The notes beneath the pieces were generated by a model. That model searched no databases, was not told where the DNA came from, and was given only the letters and a program-made list of their open reading frames with translations. A stretch of 64,000 nt of DNA from Pediococcus acidilactici (GTDB taxonomy: Bacteria > Bacillota > Bacilli > Lactobacillales > Lactobacillaceae), in the NCBI GenBank assembly GCA_024970065.1, contig CP103908.1, positions 1,054,001 through 1,118,000 on the forward strand, given 5' to 3'. The position numbers and the translations under genes were made by a program. Shown piece after piece: positions 17,305 to 26,447 of the stretch (its first letter is position 1; each line of letters begins with the position of its first letter).

Positions 17305-19493
17305 GCGAGTGCTTCCTTCCAACTAGTTTCGGCCGCCGTTAAATCAACGTTCAACATGTCATCGGTGGTTAAGATTTTAAGCCGATCACCCCCTACATGG
17401 CCGAGTAGCACCGCCTTGCCAGCAGTTTTAGCTTCAAAAAGTGCTTGATTTGCTGGCGTAACGGTTACGAGAAACCGCGATTGGTTTTCAGCAAAGAGTT
17501 CGGCGGCCGTTAAGTCAGTTTGCACGTTAAACCCGATTTTTCCTGCGAAGGCACTTTCTGCGAGGGCGATCGCTAATCCCCCTTCTGCCAAATCGTGTGC
17601 ACTAGCCAAAAGTCCTTCATGAATTAGGTCGCTTACTAAGCGTTGTTGGTCAATTTCGTATTGCAAATCAAAGTCGAACAGTTTACCTTCCACGTGGCCT
17701 AATTGCATTTTTTGGAGCTCACTGCCGTTAAAGGCGTCCGTAGTTTCACCTAGAATGTAAATCAAATCACCCGTTTGTTTAAAATCTAAGGTGGTTATCC
17801 AAGCTGGATCTTCAATTATTCCGACCATGCCCACCATGGGCGTAGGGTAAATTGGTTGCCGATTAAATTCGTTGTACAGTGAAACGTTGCCCGAAATCAC
17901 GGGAGTATCAAAAACATCGCAGGCCACGGTCATTCCATTAATGGCCTGGGCTAATTCGTAGTAACTTTCCGGATCCTCTGGACTCCCAAAATTCAGGCAA
18001 TCGGTAATTGCTAAAGGCTTTCCTCCCGTTACCACCACGTTGCGGGCGGCTTCGCTAACGGCAATTTGTCCGCCAAGGTAAGGATTCAAGTATAAGTAAC
18101 GGGGATTCGCGTCGGTAGTCATTGCGAGTGCTTTTTTGGTCCCGCGGATTCGAACTACTGCAGCGTCGCTTTGGACGGTTGAAATTGTGTTAGTTTGTAC
18201 CTGTGCATCGTAGCGTTCAAAGATTGCTACTTTATTAGCAATCGTGGCTTGACGCAACATAGCGTTAAAAGTTGCCGTCAAATCCTTAACTTGCGGTTGG
18301 AATTGCTTTCCAGCGCTCTTAACACGTTGCGGTTTTTGACTTGGTCGATGATAAGTTGGTGCTTCATCAACTAACGCATGAATTGGCACATCGGCTACGA
18401 TGGCCCCTTTAAAAATCAGCTGATATCGCTGATCTTCGGTGACCTCCCCGATTTTTACAGCGGTACTGTCATATTTTGCAAAAATTTCCTCTACTTCACG
18501 TTCGTGCCCCTGCTTAACGCATAGCAACATCCGTTCTTGGGATTCAGAAAGCATTAATTCGTAGGGAATCATGTCTGCTTCACGTTGAGGAACCAAGTCA
18601 AGGTTCAAGCGCATTCCAAACCCCGCCTTGGCACCCATTTCTGCTGATGAGGAAACTAAGCCCGCCGCCCCCATATCTTGAATCCCTACCAACCATTCGG
18701 CATGGTTATGAATTAATTCTAAGCAAGCTTCCATTAGCTGTTTTTCTGCAAACGGATCCCCAACCTGGACCGCCGACCGTTGTGTAGCGTGTGCATCATT
18801 AAACTCAGTAGAAGCAAAAATAGCACCTTGAATCCCATCTCGGCCTGTTTTAGCGCCCACATAATAGATTGAATTGCCGACCCCGGCGGCAGCTCCCCGC
18901 TGTTGGTCAGCGACGTTCAACAAGCCCACGCACATGGCGTTCATCACCGGGTTATTCTGGTAAATTGCATCAAAAGTCGTTTCTCCACCAACCGTGGGAA
19001 TCCCCATGCAATTACCGTAGTCGCCAATTCCCGCTACGGCTTGGTCCACTAAGTATTTTGTCCGGGCGTCAGTCAATTCACCAAAATGCAGACTGTCCAT
19101 TAACGCGATTGGTCGGGCACCCATGGAAAAAATGTCTCGTACAATGCCACCCACGCCGGTTGCCGCACCTTGATAAGGCTCCACTGCTGTAGGATGATTA
19201 TGACTTTCAGCTTTAAAAACTACCGCTTGCCCGTCGCCAATATCGACAATGCCAGCACCTTCTCCCGGTCCCTGTAATATCTGCTGACCCGTTGTGGGAA
19301 ATTGTTTTAAAAGTGGCTTAGAGTTTTTATACGCACAATGCTCGCTCCACATGGCAGCAAATAATCCTGTTTCAGTGAAGTTAGGGAGTCGACCCAAAGT
19401 GTTCCTGATCTGGTTAAATTCGTCTTTGCTTAGTCCCCACTGGACATATAATTTTTGATCCCGAATTTCGGTCGGTGTTAATTCCGTCATCAT
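17289..19493 (-). CDS. purL: Phosphoribosylformylglycinamidine synthase, large subunit (small-PurL type)
   Basis: This is the 734-residue short form of PurL, which needs PurS and PurQ to make FGAM from FGAR, glutamine and ATP. Diagnostic segments are [19 protein letters not shown] near 45, [25 protein letters not shown] near 90, [14 protein letters not shown] ([18 protein letters not shown]) near 270, and [19 protein letters not shown] and [10 protein letters not shown] in the second half. The neighbouring purS and purQ genes confirm the three-subunit enzyme. A GGGGAG site precedes the ATG pair, and the first or second Met could be used. Confidence 0.95.
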   Translation of the reverse strand: MMTELTPTEIRDQKLYVQWGLSKDEFNQIRNTLGRLPNFTETGLFAAMWSEHCAYKNSKPLLKQFPTTGQQILQGPGEGAGIVDIGDGQAVVFKAESHNHPTAVEPYQGAATGVGGIVRDIFSMGARPIALMDSLHFGELTDARTKYLVDQAVAGIGDYGNCMGIPTVGGETTFDAIYQNNPVMNAMCVGLLNVADQQRGAAAGVGNSIYYVGAKTGRDGIQGAIFASTEFNDAHATQRSAVQVGDPFAEKQLMEACLELIHNHAEWLVGIQDMGAAGLVSSSAEMGAKAGFGMRLNLDLVPQREADMIPYELMLSESQERMLLCVKQGHEREVEEIFAKYDSTAVKIGEVTEDQRYQLIFKGAIVADVPIHALVDEAPTYHRPSQKPQRVKSAGKQFQPQVKDLTATFNAMLRQATIANKVAIFERYDAQVQTNTISTVQSDAAVVRIRGTKKALAMTTDANPRYLYLNPYLGGQIAVSEAARNVVVTGGKPLAITDCLNFGSPEDPESYYELAQAINGMTVACDVFDTPVISGNVSLYNEFNRQPIYPTPMVGMVGIIEDPAWITTLDFKQTGDLIYILGETTDAFNGSELQKMQLGHVEGKLFDFDLQYEIDQQRLVSDLIHEGLLASAHDLAEGGLAIALAESAFAGKIGFNVQTDLTAAELFAENQSRFLVTVTPANQALFEAKTAGKAVLLGHVGGDRLKILTTDDMLNVDLTAAETSWKEALAWQLN

Positions 19494-19510
19494 CGTAAAA
19501 TCTCCCCTTA

Positions 19511-20185
19511 TTAAACGTGCTGCGTGATACTAGCAACTAAACTTTGGAACAATATTTTTCCATCGGCCCCGCCTAAAACTGCTTCACTAGCTCGTTCCGG
19601 ATGGGGCATCAGCCCAAGGACGTTGCCCCCTTGGTTAGTAATTCCGGCAATGTTATCAGTACTGCCGTTAGGGTTGTTTACGTAGCGCAGAACAATTTGG
19701 TTGTGTTCCTTTAAATCTTGTAAAGTTGTTTCATCGCAATAATAGTTTCCTTCACCGTGAGCAATAGGGAACGTTACGGTTTGCTTTAAACTAAATTGGC
19801 GGGTAAACGGCGTTTGGCAATTTTCAACAACCAATTTCTGGGGTCGGCAAATAAAATTCAAGCTCTCGTTAGGCCGCAATGCTCCGGGTAATAACCCGGC
19901 TTCGGTTAAAATTTGAAATCCGTTGCAGACTCCGATCACTGGATTTCCAGCCTCCGCAAATTCCTGCACCGCGGACATGATGGGCGAAAAACGGGCAATT
20001 GCGCCGCTTCGCAGGTAGTCACCGTACGAAAAGCCACCCGGAATTAAGACGGCGACGGTTTCAGCTGGTAAAGCAGTCTCGCGATAATCCACAAAACGTG
20101 GGGTGACCTTAAGGACGTCTCGTAAAACGTAATACATATCCCAGTCACAATTAGAGCCCGGAAAACGAAGGATGCTATATATCAT
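19511..20185 (-). CDS. purQ: Phosphoribosylformylglycinamidine synthase, glutaminase subunit
   Basis: PurQ (224 residues) is the class I glutamine amidotransferase that supplies ammonia to PurL. The catalytic Cys lies in [17 protein letters not shown], the His/Glu pair in [10 protein letters not shown], and the oxyanion region in [16 protein letters not shown]. It overlaps purS by four bases (ATGA), a sign of translational coupling, and is 17 bases upstream of purL. Confidence 0.95.
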   Translation of the reverse strand: MIYSILRFPGSNCDWDMYYVLRDVLKVTPRFVDYRETALPAETVAVLIPGGFSYGDYLRSGAIARFSPIMSAVQEFAEAGNPVIGVCNGFQILTEAGLLPGALRPNESLNFICRPQKLVVENCQTPFTRQFSLKQTVTFPIAHGEGNYYCDETTLQDLKEHNQIVLRYVNNPNGSTDNIAGITNQGGNVLGLMPHPERASEAVLGGADGKILFQSLVASITQHV

Positions 20186-20442
20186 TTTTCGTCCTCCTGA
20201 ACGTCTTGAATCTCAAAACGGTAAGTTTCCATGTTAACGTTGGCTAATAATTCATCACACATTTTTTGGATTTGTTCGTTAACGTTTTGTCCGCCATCGA
20301 CCACCTGGATTTCGAAATATTTTCCAACCGTCACTTTTTGGACCTCTTGGTAATTCAAATGATGAAGTGCTTTTTTAATGGCGGCTCCTTGAGGATCCAA
20401 AATAGATTCTTTATAAGTGACGTAAACTTTAGCTTTGTACAT
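20182..20442 (-). CDS. purS: Phosphoribosylformylglycinamidine synthase, PurS subunit
   Basis: PurS is the small structural subunit that bridges PurQ and PurL. The 86 residues fit the family: [25 protein letters not shown] at the start, GKYFEIQ in the middle, and an acidic tail ([11 protein letters not shown]). It overlaps purC by 14 bases and purQ by 4 bases, so all three are translated from one message. Confidence 0.94.
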   Translation of the reverse strand: MYKAKVYVTYKESILDPQGAAIKKALHHLNYQEVQKVTVGKYFEIQVVDGGQNVNEQIQKMCDELLANVNMETYRFEIQDVQEDEK

Positions 20443-21163
20443 GCGCTTCCTCCCGTGAATTTATTAAACGCCGGAGCACCTCTTGATAAACCGTCACCAG
20501 ATCGCCCGTTTTTTTGCGGAAAACATCCTTATCTAAGGAAGTCTTAGTGGTTAGGTCTACCAAACGGCAAGAATCAGGTGAAATTTCGTCCGCAAGAATA
20601 ATTTTTCCATCTGCGGTTTTGCCAAATTCAACCTTGAAGTCCACCAGTTGCAAACAAGCTTGCCGAAACCGTTCCTTTAACAACCGATTAATTTGGAGCG
20701 CTAATCTTTCAAGGACTTCACCTTCTGCGTAACTAATAATTTTCAGAGCAACGGCTTGATTAGTGTTGATGAATGGATCATCCAATTCGTCGGATTTATA
20801 AAAAAATTCCACAAGCGGTTGGTCGAACTCTTGTAAATACGGCACCGCAAATTTTCGTTGAAAACTGCCCGCTGCTGCATTACGTACGACTACCTCTAGT
20901 GGAATAACGTCTACTTTATAATTTAATTGTTCGTTATCGGAAATTTTTTTAATAAAGTCCGTATGAATCCCTTTTGCATCCAGCATTTTAAAAAGGATGC
21001 AATCGATCTGATTGTTCAAAGCTCCCTTACCAATAACTTGGTCCTTTCGTTTACCATTTAACGCCGTTGCCTGATCCAGGTACTCAACCCACACCACGTT
21101 CGCCTCATCCGTACTATACAATCGTTTAGCTTTACCCTCTTTAATTAACGTCGTTTTCTTCAT
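20429..21163 (-). CDS. purC: Phosphoribosylaminoimidazole-succinocarboxamide synthase (SAICAR synthase)
   Basis: PurC (244 residues) joins aspartate to CAIR using ATP. Visible signatures are [15 protein letters not shown] (ATP loop) at the N-terminus, EVVVRNAAAGSFQRKFAV, and VDFKVEFGKTADGKIILADEISPDSCRL, the last containing the conserved acidic metal site. It overlaps purK by 23 bases upstream and purS by 14 bases downstream. Confidence 0.95.
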   Translation of the reverse strand: MKKTTLIKEGKAKRLYSTDEANVVWVEYLDQATALNGKRKDQVIGKGALNNQIDCILFKMLDAKGIHTDFIKKISDNEQLNYKVDVIPLEVVVRNAAAGSFQRKFAVPYLQEFDQPLVEFFYKSDELDDPFINTNQAVALKIISYAEGEVLERLALQINRLLKERFRQACLQLVDFKVEFGKTADGKIILADEISPDSCRLVDLTTKTSLDKDVFRKKTGDLVTVYQEVLRRLINSREEAHVQS

Positions 21164-22301
21164 TGCTAATCTCCCAAATCTTTTCCGCTTGAATTGAATC
21201 TAAGCTTGGTTGCAGTTCGCCTAACAAAGTAATGTGCCCCATCTTCCGGTTTACCCGACCTTCCGCTTTGCCGTAATCGTGAAAATGCCAATGCGGCCGT
21301 TGTGCTAGCCTTTTGCGGGCTAATGTTAAATGTTGTCCGAGTAAATTGACCATCACTGCGGGGACGGGTTGCGTAATTTTCGGTATTTCAAGTCCACAGA
21401 TACTGCGAACGTGGGCTTCAAATTGTGAAATGTTACAGGCTTCAATCGAGTAATGTCCCGAATTATGGGGACGAGGTGCTAATTCATTCACTAACAAACG
21501 ATCATCAGCTAACAAGAAGAATTCAATCCCCAATACTCCTCGTAAACATAAACCTTGCGCAATTTGGCGAGCAATTTTTTGTGCTTTTTGCTGAACCTCT
21601 TTTGTTACCCGCGCCGGGACAACGCTTTGATGGAGAATATGGTTGTGATGGATATTTTCCGCTACTGGAAAACATCGCACCTGGCCATCCCGACTTCGCG
21701 TCACCATTACCGATAATTCTTTGCTGAATTTCTGACGCTTTTCCAAAATGCACGGTGTTTGGGATACTAAACTCCGGCCCGCTGGCAAATCGGCCTCCGA
21801 ATTAATATCTTGCTGACCATGTCCGTCATAACCGCCCTCACAAGATTTTAAAATGCAAGGGTATCCTAGCTTAGTAATCGCGTCATTTAGCTCAGTAGGA
21901 TTGCTGACGGGTAGATAAGGCGTTGTCGGGAGGTCGTGGCTAGTAAGAAAATGTTTTTCACGAAGACGATCACTAGTTACGTATAGTAAATTAGTTCCTT
22001 GTGGAAGAGCCGCTAACTTTTGTGCAGCCTCTAAGCTAGTTAAATCGACATTTTCAAATTCATAAGTTAAAACGTCGCTACGTTCGGCCATCTTTAATAG
22101 CGCTTGCTGGTCGTTATAAGCGGCCACGATTTGAAAATCACTAACCTGACCAGCCGGACAGTTAGGGGTCGGATCTAAAATGCCCACCTTATATCCCATT
22201 GCCTTGGCAGCCAGAGCGATCATCTGGCCTAATTGGCCGCCGCCAATAATTCCAATCGTTGCTGGCGGTAGGTATATACCCGCTTCACCACTGCTTTTCA
22301 C
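21141..22301 (-). CDS. purK: 5-(carboxyamino)imidazole ribonucleotide synthase
   Basis: PurK carboxylates AIR with bicarbonate and ATP and works with PurE. It is an ATP-grasp enzyme: [23 protein letters not shown] binds [18 protein letters not shown] is the ATP-grasp lid, and [31 protein letters not shown] carries the metal ligands. I place the start at GTG 22301 (VKSSGEAGI), 9 bases after GGAGG, giving about 386 residues. A longer reading frame upstream has no family match. The start overlaps the end of purE by 17 bases. Confidence 0.92.
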   Translation of the reverse strand: MKSSGEAGIYLPPATIGIIGGGQLGQMIALAAKAMGYKVGILDPTPNCPAGQVSDFQIVAAYNDQQALLKMAERSDVLTYEFENVDLTSLEAAQKLAALPQGTNLLYVTSDRLREKHFLTSHDLPTTPYLPVSNPTELNDAITKLGYPCILKSCEGGYDGHGQQDINSEADLPAGRSLVSQTPCILEKRQKFSKELSVMVTRSRDGQVRCFPVAENIHHNHILHQSVVPARVTKEVQQKAQKIARQIAQGLCLRGVLGIEFFLLADDRLLVNELAPRPHNSGHYSIEACNISQFEAHVRSICGLEIPKITQPVPAVMVNLLGQHLTLARKRLAQRPHWHFHDYGKAEGRVNRKMGHITLLGELQPSLDSIQAEKIWEISNEENDVN

Positions 22302-22767
22302 TATTTTGGGCCTCCTGTGTTTGTTCTTGACGAAATTCAACCATTTTATTAGCAAGCCGCGGTTCGGCAACCGCTAAAATTTCGATTGCCAGTAAAGCTG
22401 CATTTTTAGCCCCGGCCTCTCCAATTGCCGTGGTTGCTACCGGCTCCCCGCTGGGCATCTGCACAATCGACAATAAAGAGTCCAAACCGTGCAACGCATG
22501 ACTTTCAATCGGGACGCCCACCACCGGTAAAATGGTGTTGGCCGCTAACATTCCTGGTAAATGCGCAGCTCCACCAGCTCCTGCAATTATTACCCCATAA
22601 CCATCTTTTTGAGCTTGCTCACCAAATTTTTGAAGTTCACTAGGCATCCGATGCGCTGATATTACGTGTCGCTCATAAGCCACCCCGAACTTATCAAGCA
22701 TCGCTGCCGTTTCCTTCATCGTGGGCCAATCGGAAATTGATCCCATCACTACCGCAATTTTTTTCAT
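22285..22767 (-). CDS. purE: N5-carboxyaminoimidazole ribonucleotide mutase
   Basis: PurE class I (about 160 residues) moves the carboxyl group to make [28 protein letters not shown] and VISAHRMP hold the nucleotide-binding residues and catalytic His, and [19 protein letters not shown] and [17 protein letters not shown] follow. The ATG at 22767 has GGAG five to six bases upstream. It is the first gene of the operon. Confidence 0.95.
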   Translation of the reverse strand: MKKIAVVMGSISDWPTMKETAAMLDKFGVAYERHVISAHRMPSELQKFGEQAQKDGYGVIIAGAGGAAHLPGMLAANTILPVVGVPIESHALHGLDSLLSIVQMPSGEPVATTAIGEAGAKNAALLAIEILAVAEPRLANKMVEFRQEQTQEAQNSEKQW

Positions 22768-22811
22768 AACAGCTCCTTTCAAATGCAAAACCAAGGTTAG
22801 TTTTCACGTTT

Positions 22812-22840
22812 AGTGTACCAACTTAGTTAACTTTAATCAA
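22812..22840 (-). promoter_or_regulatory. Promoter of the pur operon
   Basis: On the minus strand TTGATT (22835-22840) and TACACT (22812-22817) are 17 bases apart. The site ends 45 bases before purE and lies just downstream of the PurR boxes. Confidence 0.65.
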
Positions 22841-22848
22841 TGCATTTT

Positions 22849-22885
22849 ACGAACTATTTTTATTTAATTGCATTTTATAGTTCGT
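22849..22885. promoter_or_regulatory. Pair of PurR boxes (inverted PurBox) upstream of purE
   Basis: ACGAACTAT (22849-22857) and ATAGTTCGT (22877-22885) form a perfect inverted pair, 19 bases apart, each with the CGAAC core of the Bacillus/Lactococcus PurBox. The pair lies directly upstream of the -35 element. This is the position expected for PRPP-responsive PurR control. Confidence 0.75.
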
Positions 22886-22936
22886 TTATAACTCATAAAA
22901 ACAGATATTTCATCATTAATCATCCGAATTATACGT

Positions 22937-22979
22937 AAAAACCTCCCCAATCAGCGCTAACCGCTGCTCGAGGAGGTCC
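22937..22979 (-). terminator. Terminator downstream of the small peptide gene
   Basis: On the minus strand ACCTCC...GGAGGT forms the outer stem and CAGCG...CGCTG the inner stem, followed by TTTTTACG. The nearest upstream minus-strand gene is the 58-residue peptide at 23148-23324. The hairpin also insulates the pur promoter. Confidence 0.7.
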
Positions 22980-23147
22980 AATATAAATAATTTTTGAATA
23001 AGTGCTAAAAAATAATGACCAGAAACTGGGTCTGGAGAAAAAAACAATCACCACTAACTCAATTAATAAAGTATGCATCCGTAGGTCCCTTTAAGTTATT
23101 ATTTAGTAACTAATCATCAAAAAAGTTGCATCACTAATCTTAAGGTA

Positions 23148-23324
23148 CTACCCACCTATTTTTTCTTGGCCGCTAGTAACTTGCATTTTTTGCGCAGCCA
23201 CTAGTAAAAATTTTTCCGTCCCGACTGCTGACGACTTTGCGTCAGCGAATACGTGACTGCTGTTAACCAGAGGTCCTAAGCTTCCTAAAATTACGGCCAG
23301 CGTTAATAAATCTTTTTGTCCCAT
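23148..23324 (-). CDS. Small secreted-type peptide of unknown function (58 residues)
   Basis: This short ORF has an AAGGG ribosome site about 8 bases before ATG 23324. It encodes MGQKDLLTLAVILGSLGP at the N-terminus, which looks like a signal peptide (basic start, hydrophobic core to about residue 20, then NSSHVFADAKSS with a possible AxA-type cleavage). The mature part would be roughly 30 residues and ends in KIGG. There is no Cys and no LPXTG. I recognise no family; bacteriocin, pheromone or short-lived small protein are all possible. It has its own promoter with a perfect cre site and its own terminator, which supports a real gene. Confidence 0.5.
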   Translation of the reverse strand: MGQKDLLTLAVILGSLGPLVNSSHVFADAKSSAVGTEKFLLVAAQKMQVTSGQEKIGG

Positions 23325-23353
23325 ATTGATCCCTTCTTTCTCAATTTTAAAGC

Positions 23354-23375
23354 ATTATATATGTGAACGCTTTCA
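23354..23375 (-). promoter_or_regulatory. TATAAT -10 with overlapping-region cre site (CcpA)
   Basis: On the minus strand TGAAAGCGTTCACA (23362-23375) matches the cre consensus TGNAANCGNWNNCA at every position. It lies two bases upstream of a perfect TATAAT (23354-23359). The -35 is weak. CcpA bound here would block the promoter of the 58-residue peptide gene. Confidence 0.7.
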
Positions 23376-23544
23376 TTTTATCGTGAATACTTCTGGAACG
23401 CAAATAATAACTATCGTCAATTTCTTATACTTAGCCATCCAACTTCCCCTAGTTCACTTATTTAAATAAGTCATCTTACCCATTTCATCAAGCAGAAACG
23501 CGATTCACACCAGCTCACAACAAAGACTCTTTACTATTGCTAAA

Positions 23545-23844
23545 TCATTTTCTAACTGCTAACCAAACTATCCCACTACATCCTAATCCGGTAATGCTGA
23601 ATACAATTTGACCCCAATTTAAATAGTTTCCGTGTTGAAATACGTTTGCGCAACCCGCAATTAATCCAAGAATATATATAACATCACTCATTACCAAATT
23701 AGCCTTGATAAATAACGGAGGGCTTGTCGAACTGTTAATTATAGCGGGAAGATATAGTAAGCTAGGGACTAAAAGTCCCATTACAAACAGCATTGCGTTG
23801 ACTGAATTAGTTTGGATGCCTAGTAAGCAGAATATTAGTGCCAT
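23545..23844 (-). CDS. Hypothetical membrane protein, probably N-terminally truncated by a frameshift
   Basis: The 99 residues hold three hydrophobic helices (about 1-30, 43-65 and 74-97). No family is recognised. The ATG at 23844 has a poor ribosome site. Upstream in the same frame the sequence still reads like protein (DGGSIGGWLS), and a good ribosome site (GAGAGGTGAT) with ATG 23885 (MHKQM) lies one frame away. A single-base shift between MHKQ and DGGSIGG would join them. I treat this as a possibly decayed gene. Confidence 0.35.
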   Translation of the reverse strand: MALIFCLLGIQTNSVNAMLFVMGLLVPSLLYLPAIINSSTSPPLFIKANLVMSDVIYILGLIAGCANVFQHGNYLNWGQIVFSITGLGCSGIVWLAVRK

Positions 23845-24004
23845 TGATAACCAGCCCCCAATGCTTCCACCATCTGTTTATGCATCCCATCACCTCTCCC
23901 AAAAATGATTCACGTAGTAATTTAACACCAGCTGCTCCAAAAGGGTTATTCCTGCTAAGGATAAGACTGCTGGCATTATTGAAGTATCAGAGCTTTTCCC
24001 CACA

Positions 24005-24205
24005 CTAATAGACGGCCCAATATTGGACTAGCTTCGGGACGTTTATAAAGGAATCCGGAAGCAATTCCATCAATTTATTTTCCTTAACTAACCCATGTAA
24101 AATCACTGTAGTAATTACTAAAGCTGCACCTAAAATAATGGTTAAAGTACCCACAAGCCTTTTTGAACCCACTTGTTTTGAACACATTTTCGTAATTTTA
24201 AACAT
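24005..24205 (-). CDS. Hypothetical single-pass membrane protein (66 residues), possibly the 5' part of a broken gene
   Basis: A strong AGGAGG site precedes the ATG at 24205. The product has a basic N-terminus and one hydrophobic helix (about 19-38, GTLTIILGAALVITTVIL). Right after its stop another frame reads GPSISVGKSSDTSIM and a hydrophobic stretch (PAVLSLAGITLLEQLVL) before stopping at 23900 or so. The 24205-23545 stretch may therefore be one membrane-protein gene broken by two or more frameshifts. Function unknown. Confidence 0.4.
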   Translation of the reverse strand: MFKITKMCSKQVGSKRLVGTLTIILGAALVITTVILHGLVKENKLMELLPDSFINVPKLVQYWAVY

Positions 24206-24298
24206 TTTTACCGTCCTCCTTGCTTCTATCTTGCAAGAGCTAAATAACTAAGTAAATTAACTATTCCTGAACAGTCCGTTTTAGTTCCTAATTAGCTT

Positions 24299-24346
24299 AA
24301 AAAAGATCCTCACGCTTGCTTAATCAACAAGTATGTAGGATCCTTT
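24299..24346 (-). terminator. Terminator of the GalT/HIT-like gene
   Basis: On the minus strand AAAGGATCC...GGATCTTTTTT forms a stem with some internal mismatches (ACTTG/CAAG inner pair) and a T run, about 60 bases after the stop of the 24406-25206 gene. Confidence 0.6.
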
Positions 24347-24405
24347 AGAGTATTCAATTATTTCGCGTTATAAGTACTCTGTCTTTATCTTAAGAAAACT
24401 CAGTT

Positions 24406-25206
24406 TCACAAATAATTTTCAGATAGTGTTATCTCATTTTCATCATTATTCACGTACTGACGTAACTCTTCCACAATTTTTTGCGTTCGTTCTTCATCGT
24501 TAACTTGTGGAATGCGATATCCAACAAAATAAGGAGAATCAACGAAACGAGGAATCACTTTAGCAAATACTTTAGTATCAATTTTGTAAAAAAATAAATT
24601 ATATGAATTGCACCGGCCATCGTAATATTCTTGCACAAAATATTTACATACTTTTCGAATCATTTCAGCAAAAAATCTAACCCGTCGTTCATCTTCTAAA
24701 CAAACATTAACTTCTGTAAATCCCATTATTGGTGAATCTGAAATTGTTAGACTTATTCCAATTTTTGAAAAAATTAGTGGACCTTTGAAATTCAATTTAC
24801 ATACGTTTGCATTACAATTTAAATCCTCAAATCCTACTATTTGCAGATGGGGATGTTGTAAACTGCCACCCGACAATGGTCCAAAATTTTTATATAGAGC
24901 CACACTCTGGTATTTTTGGGATTGATTCATTTCCTCCCATTTACTTAATGCAAAGCTTATTATTTCAAAGCATTCTTTTTCAGAATAATTTGAAAAATCA
25001 CCTCTATGCTTTGCCGATTCAATTATCAAAGTTTGAGTGGCATTTTCTAAAGTCCTGTACTTATTCATAAGCCATATTTTGGAACCGTTACTACACAAAA
25101 TATTTTCCAAATTATCCACGTTGCAAAAGGGACATTTCTCATTACTTTTGTTTACGTCATTAGGCTTGTTTTTAGCAATTCGTGGGTTAAAAATCAACTT
25201 GTTCAT
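24406..25206 (-). CDS. GalT/HIT-superfamily protein, DUF4931-like
   Basis: The 266-residue protein carries the two signatures of galactose-1-phosphate uridylyltransferase-like HIT proteins: a CPFC zinc knuckle (C25, C28) and an active-site HPHLQ (H118, H120, Q122) after GPLSGGSLQ. It lacks the length of true GalT and fits the DUF4931 group, whose substrate is unknown; a nucleotidyl transferase or phosphorylase acting on a sugar phosphate is likely. No sugar-metabolism genes adjoin it. The gene and its surroundings are clearly richer in A+T than the neighbouring pur and thi genes, which suggests foreign origin. Confidence 0.65.
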   Translation of the reverse strand: MNKLIFNPRIAKNKPNDVNKSNEKCPFCNVDNLENILCSNGSKIWLMNKYRTLENATQTLIIESAKHRGDFSNYSEKECFEIISFALSKWEEMNQSQKYQSVALYKNFGPLSGGSLQHPHLQIVGFEDLNCNANVCKLNFKGPLIFSKIGISLTISDSPIMGFTEVNVCLEDERRVRFFAEMIRKVCKYFVQEYYDGRCNSYNLFFYKIDTKVFAKVIPRFVDSPYFVGYRIPQVNDEERTQKIVEELRQYVNNDENEITLSENYL

Positions 25207-25587
25207 TTATTTTTCCTTCTATATTCTAAATTATTTTTATAAAGTAATTCATATTTAAAAAATATTAATGTAAATGTTTTATATTAGCCTGTTACCCTGT
25301 CGAAATGTTTACAATTTTTTCATTAGTCATTTTCTAACTAAATATGCATCTTGCTACTCTATTTTTTAAAACATCTTGAGAACTAAATTAGTCACTTCCC
25401 AGTTTCATTATTAGTTCGTGCTTTTACTTCTACACTTTTTCGAAATAAATTGGCTTTACCAGTATCAATTTTTAGACTACCGTCATCAAAGGTTAACAAA
25501 GACAGCCATTGATCTTTTCATATATACTTTTTTATAAATTATTATTTGTTTGCACTAAATTTACTAAGACGTTTTCTAATATAGTCC
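25207..25587. other. AT-rich intergenic region
   Basis: This 380-base stretch is one of the most AT-rich in the window. It must hold the promoter of the GalT/HIT-like gene at its left end. I see no ORF with a ribosome site and no RNA element in it. Confidence 0.5.
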
Positions 25588-26217
25588 CTAATTCAAAAAA
25601 TCACTAAGTGCAGTTCTTAAATGTTGGATTGCTTGCTTAATGTCTGGTGCCTTCATGATTGCCGAAACTACTGCAACTCCGTCGACATTCGTATTCCGCA
25701 AAACGGACAGGTTTTCCGCATTTAACCCGCCAATTGCAAAAACCGTTATTTTCGCTTCCTGCTTAATTTGTTTTAGCGTTGCAACACTGGTGTGGACGGT
25801 TTTAACGTGGGTCGTAGTGGGAAAAATTGCTCCCACTCCCAAGTAGTTAGCCCCCTCTTCAACCGCGCGCCGTGCTTGCGCAACAGTTTTAGTAGTCGCT
25901 CCAATAATTTTATCGGGCCCTAAAATTCGCCGTGCTACCGCCACTGGTAAATCAGCTTGTCCAAGATGAACACCCGCAGCATCAACAGCTTGCGCAATCG
26001 CCACCTGGTCATCGATTATTAACGGAACTTGGTAACGGTCGGTAATCTTTTTTACATGACTCGCCAATTTATAGTATTCACCACTGCTAATTTCTTTTTC
26101 CCGTAGCTGGAGTAAATCAACTCCTCCCTGGCAAGCCAACTCAATCCTTTCTAAAAATTGTTGTTGGTCTAATTCTAGCCGGCCCGTAACGAGGTAAAGT
26201 AACGGCTTTTCCAACAT
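25588..26217 (-). CDS. thiE: Thiamine-phosphate synthase
   Basis: ThiE (about 209 residues, TIM barrel) joins the pyrimidine (HMP-PP) and thiazole (HET-P) halves to thiamine phosphate. LYLVTGRLELDQQQFLERIELA, the basic-loop segment DLLQLREKEI, LIIDDQVAIAQAVDAAGVHLGQADLPV (phosphate and Mg site), GATTKT and VGAIFPTTTH (loop that closes the active site), and AIGGLNAENL are all present. I choose the ATG at 26217, five bases after GGGGTGG, over the GTG nine bases upstream. It is divergent from thiSFG and shares a short control region with it, but has no TPP riboswitch of its own. Confidence 0.94.
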   Translation of the reverse strand: MLEKPLLYLVTGRLELDQQQFLERIELACQGGVDLLQLREKEISSGEYYKLASHVKKITDRYQVPLIIDDQVAIAQAVDAAGVHLGQADLPVAVARRILGPDKIIGATTKTVAQARRAVEEGANYLGVGAIFPTTTHVKTVHTSVATLKQIKQEAKITVFAIGGLNAENLSVLRNTNVDGVAVVSAIMKAPDIKQAIQHLRTALSDFLN

Positions 26218-26238
26218 TTTATCCACCCCAATTTAATT

Positions 26239-26267
26239 TTGACTTTCTTTATGATAGCGTTTACAAT
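26239..26267 (+). promoter_or_regulatory. Promoter of the thiSFG operon
   Basis: TTGACT (26239-26244) and TACAAT (26262-26267) are separated by exactly 17 bases on the plus strand. A candidate thiE promoter (TTACCA-N16-TATCAT) overlaps it on the other strand (26251-26278). Confidence 0.7.
26252..26265. promoter_or_regulatory. cre site (CcpA) in the thiE/thiS control region
   Basis: Read on the minus strand TGTAAACGCTATCA fits the cre consensus TGNAANCGNWNNCA at every position. It overlaps the -10 of the plus-strand promoter and that of the likely thiE promoter, so CcpA could repress both directions. Confidence 0.65.
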
Positions 26268-26271
26268 ATAC

Positions 26272-26290
26272 GTGGTAATAATTTTACCAC
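26272..26290. promoter_or_regulatory. Perfect inverted repeat, operator candidate
   Basis: GTGGTAA-TAATT-TTACCAC lies five bases downstream of the plus-strand -10 element and ahead of the riboswitch. Location and symmetry fit a repressor operator; no thiamine regulator gene is adjacent. Confidence 0.45.
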
Positions 26291-26311
26291 ATAAATCAAA
26301 ACTTTAAAGTT

Positions 26312-26385
26312 CGTCTGGGGTGCCATTTTTGGCTGAGATCATACCCATTGAACCTGATGTAGTTCGTACTACCGAAGGAAGACCG
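26312..26385 (+). promoter_or_regulatory. TPP riboswitch aptamer
   Basis: The conserved THI-box core is present in order: GGGGTGCC, GGCTGAGATCATACCC, ATTGAACCTGAT, then a TAGTTCGTACTA hairpin arm and CGAAGGAAG. GTCT and AGAC at the ends can form P1. It controls the plus-strand thiS-thiF-thiG-M20-DAACS operon by sensing thiamine pyrophosphate. Confidence 0.92.
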
Positions 26386-26447
26386 AATACCGCAATAGCA
26401 TAATTCTGTAACTCACTTTTGGTGAATTACGCCACCCATAATTGCGT

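Noticed and set aside
18869..19192. Plus-strand ORF of 107 codons opposite purL
   Set aside because: It is a shadow of the conserved PurL frame with no ribosome site.
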